DNA of 64,000 bases from Tritrichomonas musculus (lineage: Eukaryota; Parabasalia; Tritrichomonadida; Tritrichomonadidae): assembly GCA_039105265.1 (NCBI GenBank), contig JAPFFF010000001.1, positions 8,060,001-8,124,000 of the forward strand. Direction: 5' to 3'. Under the pieces are notes generated by a model. The model was not told where the DNA came from, searched no databases, and worked only from the letters and a program-made list of their open reading frames with translations. Shown here in pieces: positions 8,973-18,665 of the stretch. A program made the position numbers and the translations under genes. Positions within the stretch are counted from its first letter, which is position 1. Every line of letters starts with the position of its first letter.

Positions 8973-11957
8973 ATGAGTAATAAGGAAGCTATTAACCCAA
9001 ATAAGCATTCCCGCATTACAAATTATTTTATTTATAAGAACAAAGCCTATCCTTTTGAGATTAATTTATTCAATCAATATTCAAATTATTTTTCAAAGCA
9101 GCAAATTCCAATTTTGCCAAGAAAGTATTTTAATCTCATTGATGAATATGATGAAGTTCAAAACATCTCTGAAGAATCGATAGAATCCTTTCTTTTTTAT
9201 TGTCACAATCAACCAATTCAGCTCAACAATAAAAACGTTTTATTTCTCAATTTTTTGTCGACCAAATATGAAGTGAATGAACTAATAAATATCACAAACA
9301 ATTATATTTCAGAACATCGATCAGAATTAATAGATGAATTTCTTTCAAAAGCTGAAAAAAGCAAAGATCCGAACATTGAAAAATTCGAAAGTTTTCTTTC
9401 CAAAAATTTGACAGATTTTCTTAAAGACGATAGAATTTTCACACTTCCAATCACATCATTATATCGCATTTTCACTACATATTACAAAAACAATAAAAAA
9501 ATCATTCAACAAAATGAAAATGAGGAAGAAAAAATCATTTCTTTTTTGATCAATTGTCTCAAATTTTTCGATATTGAAGCCACGATTTTCTTTATGAATC
9601 ATGACATTGTAATTAAGAATCCAAATCAGTTGAATCGGATTGTGACTGAATTTCCATTTCTTTATGATTTGGATTTCAGTAATTTGAGATTTTTTAAGAA
9701 TGTCATTGAAATACAAAAAGAACAATCAATCAAAGAACAAATTTTCAATATGAATAAAAAATTTGAAAAGAAACTCGAAGAACAAGAATTACGATTAGAA
9801 GAAGAAGCGAGAAAACAGAAGAAACTTGAAGAAGAAATTGAAAAACAACGAAAACTAAATGATAAATTAAATCATGATCTTTGCATTCTCGAATTAAACA
9901 TTTATTTCAATTCAGAAATAAAACTCGAAGCATTCAACAAACTTGAAGGAAAAATGCAATCAATTCTTATTGAAAAAGTTAAAATGTCAAACAATAAAAA
10001 TGAACACATTAATAAAATTAGCAATCTTTTAACATTTTTGTCAATTGAGTATTTCAAATCGAATAACAAACAAAGAAATAAAAACTTCATTTTCATTCCT
10101 TTTGATCGGAAAAATTCCAAAGAATCAAATCGAAGAAGTTATGAAGAAAGCGATCGAGTTGGAATCAGTTCGAATACCATGAATATTCTATATGAAAACA
10201 ATTCGTTGAATTCGGATGAATTTATTTCATTGTTATCTCAATTCAATCAAGTTGTAATTGAAGTTGGTCTTTCTTCGATGAATTTCAATGAAATTCTCCA
10301 AATTTCAGCTGAAATCAAAAACAAATTGCTGACTAAATCAACTAAGACAAACATTTACGTCATTTATCAAGGTGATTTTATTAACTTGATAAATGATGAT
10401 TATAAAGTTAAAATCGATTCGTCCTTAACAATGATTAAAGATGAAGCTTTTAAAGGTTGTTCGTCATTGACACAATTGACGATTCCTTTTAATATAACAA
10501 GAATCGGAAACGGTTCTTTTATGGATTGTTGTTCGCTGAAGAAAATCACGATTCCTAGTTCAGTGACAACGATAGGATCGTCAGCATTTTTAGATTGCTC
10601 GTCGTTGACCAAAATTAGTCTTCCATCAAGTTTGACGTCATACGGAGAAAGATCTTTTAATGGTTGTTCTTCACTGGTGAAGATAACGATTCCTTCATCA
10701 ATCACGTCGATTAATGAAGGTGATTTTTGTCGTTGTACCTCATTGACGCAAATTATCATTCCTCCATCAGTAACGACGATTGGTAAAGGAGCCTTTTTTG
10801 GATGTTCTTCTCTTGCACAAATTGTCATTCCTTCATCAGTGACGTCAATTTGCTCGTCTTCTTTCTATGGATGTACTTCGCTGACTGAAATTTCACTTCC
10901 GTCTTCAATCGACTCGATTAGTGAAGGAACTTTTAGTGAGTGTGAATCATTAATGACGATAACGATTCCCGAATCAGTTGAATCGATTGGTAAAGGTGCC
11001 TTTAACGGTTGCACTTCACTCTCACAAATTTCAATGCCATCGTCGCTTAAGTCAATTTGTGAGTCAGCTTTCTTCGGCTGCGTTGCATTGAATGAAATCA
11101 CGATTCCTCCTTCTGTCATTTCAATTGGTTTGTGCGCTTTTAGCGGTTGCTCGTCATTGAAACAAGTCTCCATTCCTTCCTCCGTCATTTCAATAGGAAA
11201 ATATTGCTTTGAGGGCTGCTCTTCCTTGTCAAAAATTTCGCTTTCTTCGTCGTTGAAAGTGATCGACGAGTGGACATTTGGCCAATGTTTGGCCTTGGCA
11301 CACATTTCGATCCCATCGTCGGTAACGTTGATCGATGAATGGGCTTTTGGCCAGTGTGTATCGTTGTCAAAAATTTCAATACCATCATCGGTAAGGTCAA
11401 TTAAAAATGGTGCTTTTAACGGTTGTTCATCGTTAACAAAAGTGGTCATTCCTTCTTCAGTCGATTTAATTGATGAAGCCGTTTTCGAGGGCTGCACTTC
11501 GTTGACTCAAGTTTCTATTCCATCTTCTATTAAATCTATCGGTAAAAGTGCTTTTAATGGCTGCTCCTTGTTGAAGCAAATTACAATCCCTTTCTCTGTG
11601 GAATCTATTGGAGAGGCTGCATTCAAAGGATGTTCGTCTTTAACTCAAATATTTATTCCGTCTTCAATTACTGAAATTAAGAATTCGTCTTTTTCAAAAT
11701 GTTCATCATTAATGCATATTTCAATTCCTTCCTCAATAACTTCAATTGGTTCCAACGCTTTTAGTGAGTGTTCATTGCTTAGAAAAGTAATAATCCCTTC
11801 TTCTGTAACATCAATTGGAAATTATGCTTTCAGAGGATGTTCATCATTAACACAAATTTTAATTCCATCTTCAGTGACTTCTATCGGAGGTGGTGCCTTT
11901 GAAAATTGTCCATCATTATCTCAAATATCAATTTCATCTTTAATTAAAGGTATATGA
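8973..11957 (+). CDS. BspA-like leucine-rich-repeat protein with N-terminal BTB-like domain
   Basis: The protein has 994 residues and starts at the first ATG. Residues 1-125 resemble the BTB/POZ-like N-terminus found in many trichomonad proteins (ISEESIESFLFYCHN, then NKNVLFLNFLSTKYEV). A charged coiled coil lies at about 255-310. From about residue 485 to the end there are 22 tandem LRR_5 (TpLRR/BspA) repeats of 23 residues, with consensus SIGxxAFxGCSSLxxIxIPSSV. There is no signal peptide and no membrane segment, so unlike membrane-anchored BspA surface proteins it is probably cytosolic or released by another route. Its role is probably protein binding; the ligand is unknown. The repeat block at about 10.9-11.5 kb is clearly richer in GC than the rest. 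Long antisense open frames over the repeats are by-products of the repeat codons. Confidence 0.88.
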   Translation: MSNKEAINPNKHSRITNYFIYKNKAYPFEINLFNQYSNYFSKQQIPILPRKYFNLIDEYDEVQNISEESIESFLFYCHNQPIQLNNKNVLFLNFLSTKYEVNELINITNNYISEHRSELIDEFLSKAEKSKDPNIEKFESFLSKNLTDFLKDDRIFTLPITSLYRIFTTYYKNNKKIIQQNENEEEKIISFLINCLKFFDIEATIFFMNHDIVIKNPNQLNRIVTEFPFLYDLDFSNLRFFKNVIEIQKEQSIKEQIFNMNKKFEKKLEEQELRLEEEARKQKKLEEEIEKQRKLNDKLNHDLCILELNIYFNSEIKLEAFNKLEGKMQSILIEKVKMSNNKNEHINKISNLLTFLSIEYFKSNNKQRNKNFIFIPFDRKNSKESNRRSYEESDRVGISSNTMNILYENNSLNSDEFISLLSQFNQVVIEVGLSSMNFNEILQISAEIKNKLLTKSTKTNIYVIYQGDFINLINDDYKVKIDSSLTMIKDEAFKGCSSLTQLTIPFNITRIGNGSFMDCCSLKKITIPSSVTTIGSSAFLDCSSLTKISLPSSLTSYGERSFNGCSSLVKITIPSSITSINEGDFCRCTSLTQIIIPPSVTTIGKGAFFGCSSLAQIVIPSSVTSICSSSFYGCTSLTEISLPSSIDSISEGTFSECESLMTITIPESVESIGKGAFNGCTSLSQISMPSSLKSICESAFFGCVALNEITIPPSVISIGLCAFSGCSSLKQVSIPSSVISIGKYCFEGCSSLSKISLSSSLKVIDEWTFGQCLALAHISIPSSVTLIDEWAFGQCVSLSKISIPSSVRSIKNGAFNGCSSLTKVVIPSSVDLIDEAVFEGCTSLTQVSIPSSIKSIGKSAFNGCSLLKQITIPFSVESIGEAAFKGCSSLTQIFIPSSITEIKNSSFSKCSSLMHISIPSSITSIGSNAFSECSLLRKVIIPSSVTSIGNYAFRGCSSLTQILIPSSVTSIGGGAFENCPSLSQISISSLIKGI
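10425..11945 (+). repeat. 22 tandem 69-bp LRR-coding units
   Basis: Each unit encodes one 23-residue BspA-type leucine-rich repeat. Units are conserved at protein level but diverged at codon level; for example the adjacent pair with IDEWTFGQC and IDEWAFGQC uses different codons. The array is therefore old rather than a recent expansion. Confidence 0.85.
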
Positions 11958-12598
11958 AATGTTTTTATTAAAAATTTATAATATATTATGAATAAATAAA
12001 TATTTATTTTACCAAAATTTAAAAATAAATAAATGATATATTTTAAAAAAATAGATATAAAGATATATTCAAAAATAGAAAGATAATTTTTTGAGAGAAC
12101 AATTTATTTCAAATATCATTCAATATTTCTATAAACACTAATATTTTTTTATATGAGATATTTCAAAATAAATTATTTAGCCATTTTATGAGATACAATT
12201 TGCATCAAAATATTATATGAGCTATTTGAAAAAATGATCATTCTATTGAAATTTCGTTCGCTTTAACCACTTTCTATAGTCAATATTGAATTCTCATTGA
12301 AAATCGTATTCAATTTTTTGAGGGAAAACTGTATAATCTTTTAAATGATAACGTTTAGTTTTAGATTCAGATAAGATATAAATTATATTTGGTTACGTTT
12401 CGACTTTCGGCATGAGTAATGCAAAATTGTTGCGTAGATTGTTGGGTGTTGATTATTGATATAAAGATAATTCAAATAACTAATTGATTATACATTTTTC
12501 ATAGCTAGTGCTGCACTAAATACTAATTATCGAATATTGTATTACTGATAAGTCGTTTTGAAGTTTTTGTTTCCAATTAGAGCTGGTGCATCTATGCT
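11958..12598. other. Intergenic, AT-rich
   Basis: This stretch lies 3' of the BspA-like gene. I see no coding region or recognisable RNA. A slightly GC-richer patch at about 12.39-12.60 kb leads into the foldback repeat. Confidence 0.5.
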
Positions 12599-12701
12599 TT
12601 AATATCTAAACTTGAATCAAAAACGATAAGACACTTCTGGTCAAAATTGAATTAAATTTCACCATAGGTGTCTTATCGTTATTGATTTAAGTTTATATTA
12701 G
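12599..12701. repeat. Foldback repeat, about 40-bp near-perfect arms
   Basis: The left arm (about 12599-12641) and right arm (about 12661-12701) are near-perfect inverse copies sharing the core ACGATAAGACAC and flanks such as TAATAT and AAACTT. Only about 20 bases separate them. The unit would form a strong cruciform or RNA hairpin and resembles a small MITE. No target-site duplication is clear. Confidence 0.7.
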
Positions 12702-12713
12702 AATTTTTATTAT

Positions 12714-12760
12714 TCACTTTTGCCCAGAAAAAGTCGAACTTTTCCAAGGGAAAAGTGAAT
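12714..12760. repeat. Second hairpin, immediately downstream
   Basis: TTCACTTTTGCCC pairs with GGGAAAAGTGAA. An inner palindromic part (GAAAAAGTCGAACTTTTCC) extends the stem almost to the centre. Together with the preceding foldback it makes two strong hairpins about 500 bp upstream of the CHD-like gene. Confidence 0.65.
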
Positions 12761-13262
12761 TTTGAACATCCCCAGTTTATAATCGGTTTTTGAAAAGTAG
12801 TTTTTTGATGATCGTTTTCTCAGAAAAAAAAAAAATAGTATTTGATATGATTTCTTAACATCCATTATTTTATTGATATTTTAAATATCACAAAAAAAAA
12901 TCTATAAAAATTGTTTTGGATAAAAAGTTTCAATTCACCTTATTGATTAATTATTTACCTTTTGAAATTGACCTTTGAATAATTGGAAATAACTTTTTGA
13001 AAAGTTGAATAAGATAAAGTCCTGAAATTTTATTAAAAAAAGTTTAAAACTTTATTTGAAATTTAATGACAGTTTACAAATTAAAAAAATATATTCAATT
13101 TGTTAAATTATTAATTTGAGTTAAGTTTAAGTAAAAAATTTTATAGAATTCTAATTAGAATCTTCATTATTTACTATTCTCATTTCAAAATGTTAAATGC
13201 TATGTCAATTTTTTCAATTCATTTCTTTCAAAAAAGTTGTTAATGAAGTGAAAATCTAAATA
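12761..13262. other. Upstream region of the CHD-like gene
   Basis: This is AT-rich with homopolymer A and T runs. A TCATTT at about 13222 is the nearest initiator-like sequence, some 40 bases before the ATG at 13263. I see no gene. Confidence 0.4.
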
Positions 13263-16200
13263 ATGGAAAAGCCCAAACGCAATGAAGCAGCGCCAGATCA
13301 GTCATTATTAAATGTTCGTCAAGCGTCACTAAATCAACAGAGAGTTTTTTATGGTCATTTTCCAAAACCAAACGAAGCTAATCAAAATATGGAATCATTT
13401 AATACAAACCGAACAGTATTACCAAAAAATTCGATAGTTATTGAATTACAGATTGAAAAGATTTTAGCGCATAAATTTAATCCGATAGTTGGACAAAATC
13501 AATTCTTGGTTAAATATAAAAATAGAAGTTACCACGATATAAAATGGATTTCTCCATTAGATTTTGGTGCACAAGCGCAAATTATGAATGAATATCTGGG
13601 AAAAAATCCAGTTGAGCCAAATGAACCATATTTCAATCCAAATTATTTAATTCCTGAAAAAGTTATTTCGTTTAAGAAGATTAAAAATCAAAAGCAATAC
13701 CTAGTCAAATGGGTTGATCTTGGTTATAATCAATCTACCTGGGAAAACGAAGATTCATTCAAAGATATTAACGAAAAATACAACAATCAGCACAATTTAA
13801 TTGAAGAATACGAAAGAAGAATTAAATCTTCTTCGAAAGAGGTTCTAACTTTAGCAGCTTCTCCAAATTTTCATCCAATACTCGAATTCCATATATCAAA
13901 AACAGGAAAGCAATTAAACAGCCTTCAAATTGATGCTTTAAATTTTTTATTTAATTCATGGTGTTTTACTCAAAATGCTTTAATTTCGAATAACCAAGGT
14001 GTTGAAGCTAGACTTGGCGTTGTCACTTTTTTAGAGAAAGTAATCAATTGCTCAAAAGGGAACTTTTTAATAATAGCTGACCAAGAATCAATTGAAAAGT
14101 GGATTGCGGATATTAATGAATGGACAAATGATTTAGACTATTTTTCTTTTATTGGTGAAAAAGAAGATTTAGATATAATGAAAAAATATGAATTTAGCAA
14201 AACAAATCAAACAAATGATGATTTTATTTATCCCTTATATTTAACAACTTATGAAAATTTCAATAGTTATCACAAAATATTCAGCTTAACTTTTTGGGAA
14301 GGTGTAATATTGGATGATACTAATAAGGGCAAAATAATTTTTAATAAATCTGCACTTAATTTCATATCTGGTAAAATAAAAATGAAGTTTAAAGTCATTA
14401 TGACACCTCCTCTAAAAGATAGTGACCCTCATAAAGCTTGGCCTTGGTTAAATTTCACTGATACGAACAATTTTCACCTTGAATCGAGATTTTTGAAATA
14501 TTACTGTAAAGATGGAAAAATCGATATTGATAAACTTAATGCTAGTAGCTTAGCCCTTCTCGAAAACTATAATAATAACAAGTTTGAATTGAAAGAAATA
14601 TTAGTAAAGTGCCCGTTGTCGAATATTCAAGAAGATTCAATAAAATCAATTTATAGTCCACTTTTGACTGAAGGTTCGTTAAATCAAAATTTAACAAAAA
14701 GTGGTTACAATATAAAACAAATTGGTGTTACAACGAGAAAACTCCTCAATCATCCTTTTTTAATTAAAGATGTTGTAAATAAGGTTAAGCAAGAAAAGAA
14801 AAAGAGCTTTTTTACAAGCAATTTAAATATTACTGATACTGATTTTTTTTTGAGAGCTTCTGGAAAATTATTTGTTCTTGATATGTTGCTAAAAAAATTT
14901 AAGTCTGAATGTAAAAACGTAGTAATTATTTGTCAAACATTAGAATCAATTGAAATTCTTGAAAAATATATGCTTCTGAGAGCATTTTCTTACGAAAAAG
15001 TTGATTTATATACGCGTGGAAGATCTCGTATCGACGCTGTCAATCAATTTAATAATGAATCTAGAAGAATTTTTGCTTTTATATTGGACACGAAAACTGG
15101 ATATTTTACAATGAAAGCTGATCATGTCATAATCTATGAAAGCGATTGGATTACTAATAATGATATATTTATTGCACTTAAAATATTATCATTACAAAAT
15201 AATAAGGAAGTATATCGATTAATTACAGATAAAACATATGAATGCGCTTTTATGAATAAGAATATAAGTATAAGTGAATTATATAACGAAACTTCAATGA
15301 ACATTGAAACTGATATAATTTGTAAGTTAGTTTATATTGGCTTAGACGAATTTAAGTCTGAGGAATTGATAAATGAAAATACTGAGCTAAATCGATATAT
15401 TGCTTCTGAAAACCCTGAGATAGATTATATTTTAGAAAAATATACGTTTACCAAAAAATACCATTCAATTGATGAATTATCCAACCATATATCACTTGAA
15501 AAATGGAAAAATCTATTTCACAAGGTTCCGGAAAAGAAAGTTGAACCTTTGAATAAAAACAATTCTGATAAGAATTATATTCCTTCCTCGAAACAAAATC
15601 CCAAGTTAATCAGTCAAAATGAAGATAGCGATATTGATATTGAAAATGAAGAAGAAAGCGAGAATGAAAATGACTCACTAGTAGAAGAAGTTGATTTTAA
15701 TGAGATCGAATTTGATGAAGACGAAATGAAACCTGATAATAAAGGTTGGACACCAAAAATAATATGTCAATTATTTAACTTAATGCTAAGATATGGAGTC
15801 TTCCAATGTGAATTATTTGCCAAGTTAATTCCACTTCCAGTGGAAGAAATAATGAGAGTTTGTGTTACTCTTGCCTACTTTTTACTTTCTAAAACTAAAA
15901 AAAGCAATAAATTTATTATCCTTCAGAGATATTTGGATCTTTTTCAAGCTAAAAAACTTCCAAAATCGGCTAATATAGCTCCGAATACTCCAGAAGATTT
16001 TAATATTTACCTCAATAATGATTTTTCTAAATATCATATGAAATCACTTAAGAAAATAGCTTCCACTGGTGTAGAAAAAAAACTCTCTCGTTTGGAACTC
16101 CTTTTCATTGCTGATGTTTCATATAAGGCACGTCAAAAGTCAAAAGGCCATCCAACAATTCCATCTGCACGTCCATCAACATTATTAAACGATATTAAAA

Positions 16201-18404
16201 TCATGGAAGTTGTAATGAAAAAAGGATTTCCTATCACCAAATATACATTATCTTTAAAAAACACGAAAATGACTCTCAAAAGAATAAATCATCGTATTCT
16301 AAGTATATGTGAAGATATCAAAACCATTTTCTCAGACTATTGTCAAATCTTTGAAATTGATATTCTATTAACTCCTGAAAAGCTTCTTGAAGCCCTAAAA
16401 ATGTTTAATAACAAAGAAAAGAAGAAAATATTCCAAGCCATTCAAATTCACGGCATTGATAATCTTAGTATTACCTTTGAAGCGACCAAATTTAAAAAGG
16501 ACAAATCTCATATTTTTATGAAGTACATCAATCAATTCAAAAAGTTCAGTTTCAATGTAATACGATCAAAAAAAGTTCCCTTTGACTTTTTTGGTAATCA
16601 TTATCCACTTAGTTATTTGACAGATTTTATTTTTGACATTGCGATACTTCATTACATACGAGACTCTCCTGATGTCAAAATGTGGAATGAAAATGACCAG
16701 CCACTTTTTGAATACATAAAAGAAAACGGCTACAAAGACATCGCAAAGCAAGAAATATTCACAAAACGGTTCAAAGATCCTGTTGACAAAGAGTTCTTCA
16801 CTTTTTTGCATGAATATTTCAGGGACAAAAAAAAATTGATTTATAAGAACTTTTTCAAAAGCCCTGAATTTGACATCACTTCACCTGTCAAAAACGACAC
16901 GTTATATCAGAACTTCTTTGCTAATAAAGAAGACGCCCAGGAAAAGGCCGATAGATTGACCAAATTCATCGAAAGTGACTTCCCTAAAAATGCGGTTTTG
17001 ACAGACGATGAAATTCAGTCAATTTTGCCTATAAAAATCAATGAAAATACGGTTGTTACGAATATTGGAAAAGTTGTAACTGATCGTCCCGCATTCCACT
17101 CAGAACGTTACCTTTATTTGAGCGGTTTCACATCAGAAAGGTACTTCCCTTCAATCAGGGACCCGAACGTAAAAGAGTGGTACGTTTGCCAAATCCTTGA
17201 CAACGGAGGCGAGCTTCCCGTTTTTAGAATTCAACCAAAAAATGACCCGTCGGTTGTATTTGAAGGAAATGTACCTTCAAGGCCAAGTATTGAACTATTG
17301 AAAAAGATTTCTTTTTCACGGTTTAAGTCAAAAAGTTCAAAATCTCCAACTATCTCTGGTCCCGAGTTTTTCGCATTCGCATCGCCCAAAATTAGGAAGA
17401 TTATGGAGCATCTTCCTGGTGCAAATAAATGTCCTAAATTCAAAGGATATAGCCTAGTTTACTCTTATGATAATATTGAAGAGACAAAGAAAAAAACAGA
17501 GAAAGAAGAAAAGCTCTCAAAAAGTCGAAAAGACGTTAAGAGAAGTTATTTGCATAAAAAAGCAAAAGATTATGATGAAGAAATAGATGAGGAAGAGGAA
17601 GAAGATATGCTTGATGAAGATGACTATGAGGATGAAGACGACGATGATGATGATGACGACTATGATGCTGAAGATGAAGATGATGATGATATTGAAGTAT
17701 ATTCAAAGATGAAAACAAGAAGAGGAAGAAATAAGCAAATTAATTACAATGATGATGACGACGAAGAGGAAGATGAAGATGACGACCAAGATGATGATGA
17801 TGGCAATGATGATAAGGGCAAATCTCTTATTCAAAGAGTGAAAGAACGTAAAATGAAAGAAAGAAAAAATAAAACAAAAACAAAGCTAACTAAAATGAAG
17901 AAAACAAAACAATTGAATTTAAGGAAAAGAAACAATAGAAAGAATTATAACGAATATGAAGAAGAAGAGGAAGAGGATAATAATGATTATTACGATGATA
18001 ATGATAATAATGATGAAAATGAATATGATTATGTTACACAATCTACTGAAAGCGATAAGAATGATAATAAATCCTCTCCAAATGCAAAGAAAGCTAAATG
18101 CGATACTAAAAGAGTAAAGGATAAAAAGAAGTCAGGTGATTTATTGGATTCCTCAGATGAAGAAAATTATTACCAGTTTGCTTGTAAAAATATATTTTCT
18201 AATTTGGGAAATAAAACGAGTGGCAAGAACTTATTGAATTCTGGCGTTGTTTTTTATTTTGATAAATTGGCTGGAAAAAATCATAAAGATTTCATTCAAA
18301 ATTGTTTCTCTACTGATTCTGATATGTTGTTCATTGATCAAGGACTCTTAACAGAATTCATATCAAAAAATCCGAGATTCGCTCATTTTTTTTCAAATAA
18401 GTAA
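13263..18404 (+). CDS. CHD-like chromatin protein with degenerate Snf2 ATPase and FYRN/FYRC-like domains
   Basis: The protein has 1713 residues. Two chromodomains lie at about 58-115 and 128-185. A Snf2-type two-lobe region follows (about 215-660), but every readable ATP motif is altered. The Walker A position near 240 reads SNNQGVEARLG instead of a GLGKT type, the DEAH box near 348 reads LDDTNKG, and the QxxGRxxRxGQ motif near 640 reads IALKILSLQ. The surrounding fold is recognisable (for example VIIYESDW). A helical region (about 830-1150) may be SANT/SLIDE-like. Residues about 1277-1390 look like FYRN (FHSERYLYLSGF) and FYRC (SGPEFFAFASPKI, then LPGANKC) domains, known from trithorax/MLL-type proteins. 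A long Asp/Glu-rich then Lys-rich tail follows. It probably acts as a non-catalytic nucleosome or histone-binding scaffold. The frame is fully open, so this is not simple decay. Confidence 0.82.
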   Translation: MEKPKRNEAAPDQSLLNVRQASLNQQRVFYGHFPKPNEANQNMESFNTNRTVLPKNSIVIELQIEKILAHKFNPIVGQNQFLVKYKNRSYHDIKWISPLDFGAQAQIMNEYLGKNPVEPNEPYFNPNYLIPEKVISFKKIKNQKQYLVKWVDLGYNQSTWENEDSFKDINEKYNNQHNLIEEYERRIKSSSKEVLTLAASPNFHPILEFHISKTGKQLNSLQIDALNFLFNSWCFTQNALISNNQGVEARLGVVTFLEKVINCSKGNFLIIADQESIEKWIADINEWTNDLDYFSFIGEKEDLDIMKKYEFSKTNQTNDDFIYPLYLTTYENFNSYHKIFSLTFWEGVILDDTNKGKIIFNKSALNFISGKIKMKFKVIMTPPLKDSDPHKAWPWLNFTDTNNFHLESRFLKYYCKDGKIDIDKLNASSLALLENYNNNKFELKEILVKCPLSNIQEDSIKSIYSPLLTEGSLNQNLTKSGYNIKQIGVTTRKLLNHPFLIKDVVNKVKQEKKKSFFTSNLNITDTDFFLRASGKLFVLDMLLKKFKSECKNVVIICQTLESIEILEKYMLLRAFSYEKVDLYTRGRSRIDAVNQFNNESRRIFAFILDTKTGYFTMKADHVIIYESDWITNNDIFIALKILSLQNNKEVYRLITDKTYECAFMNKNISISELYNETSMNIETDIICKLVYIGLDEFKSEELINENTELNRYIASENPEIDYILEKYTFTKKYHSIDELSNHISLEKWKNLFHKVPEKKVEPLNKNNSDKNYIPSSKQNPKLISQNEDSDIDIENEEESENENDSLVEEVDFNEIEFDEDEMKPDNKGWTPKIICQLFNLMLRYGVFQCELFAKLIPLPVEEIMRVCVTLAYFLLSKTKKSNKFIILQRYLDLFQAKKLPKSANIAPNTPEDFNIYLNNDFSKYHMKSLKKIASTGVEKKLSRLELLFIADVSYKARQKSKGHPTIPSARPSTLLNDIKIMEVVMKKGFPITKYTLSLKNTKMTLKRINHRILSICEDIKTIFSDYCQIFEIDILLTPEKLLEALKMFNNKEKKKIFQAIQIHGIDNLSITFEATKFKKDKSHIFMKYINQFKKFSFNVIRSKKVPFDFFGNHYPLSYLTDFIFDIAILHYIRDSPDVKMWNENDQPLFEYIKENGYKDIAKQEIFTKRFKDPVDKEFFTFLHEYFRDKKKLIYKNFFKSPEFDITSPVKNDTLYQNFFANKEDAQEKADRLTKFIESDFPKNAVLTDDEIQSILPIKINENTVVTNIGKVVTDRPAFHSERYLYLSGFTSERYFPSIRDPNVKEWYVCQILDNGGELPVFRIQPKNDPSVVFEGNVPSRPSIELLKKISFSRFKSKSSKSPTISGPEFFAFASPKIRKIMEHLPGANKCPKFKGYSLVYSYDNIEETKKKTEKEEKLSKSRKDVKRSYLHKKAKDYDEEIDEEEEEDMLDEDDYEDEDDDDDDDDYDAEDEDDDDIEVYSKMKTRRGRNKQINYNDDDDEEEDEDDDQDDDDGNDDKGKSLIQRVKERKMKERKNKTKTKLTKMKKTKQLNLRKRNNRKNYNEYEEEEEEDNNDYYDDNDNNDENEYDYVTQSTESDKNDNKSSPNAKKAKCDTKRVKDKKKSGDLLDSSDEENYYQFACKNIFSNLGNKTSGKNLLNSGVVFYFDKLAGKNHKDFIQNCFSTDSDMLFIDQGLLTEFISKNPRFAHFFSNK

Positions 18405-18665
18405 TTATCTTTTATTTATTATTATTATTTATTGATATAGATTTTACCGAATTATTTAGTAAAAAAAATTAAAAAAGTATTCTATTTTTTATATTTACAT
18501 CATTAGCATGATATTTTAATCTTTTCTTTAAAGAAATCTAATAAACGAATAGATGAAGAAAAAAAAATTGATATCAAATATTCTATCATTTAATAATGGA
18601 GCTATTTTGTGAAGAAAAAAAAAAAAAATTAGTTGGGAATTAACATTATAAATTCTTACATTTAT

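Noticed and set aside
10400-11497. Antisense open frames of 142 and 210 codons over the LRR array
   Set aside because: They mirror the repeat codons of the sense LRRs and have no domain of their own. Such shadows are expected over Ser/Ile-rich repeats.
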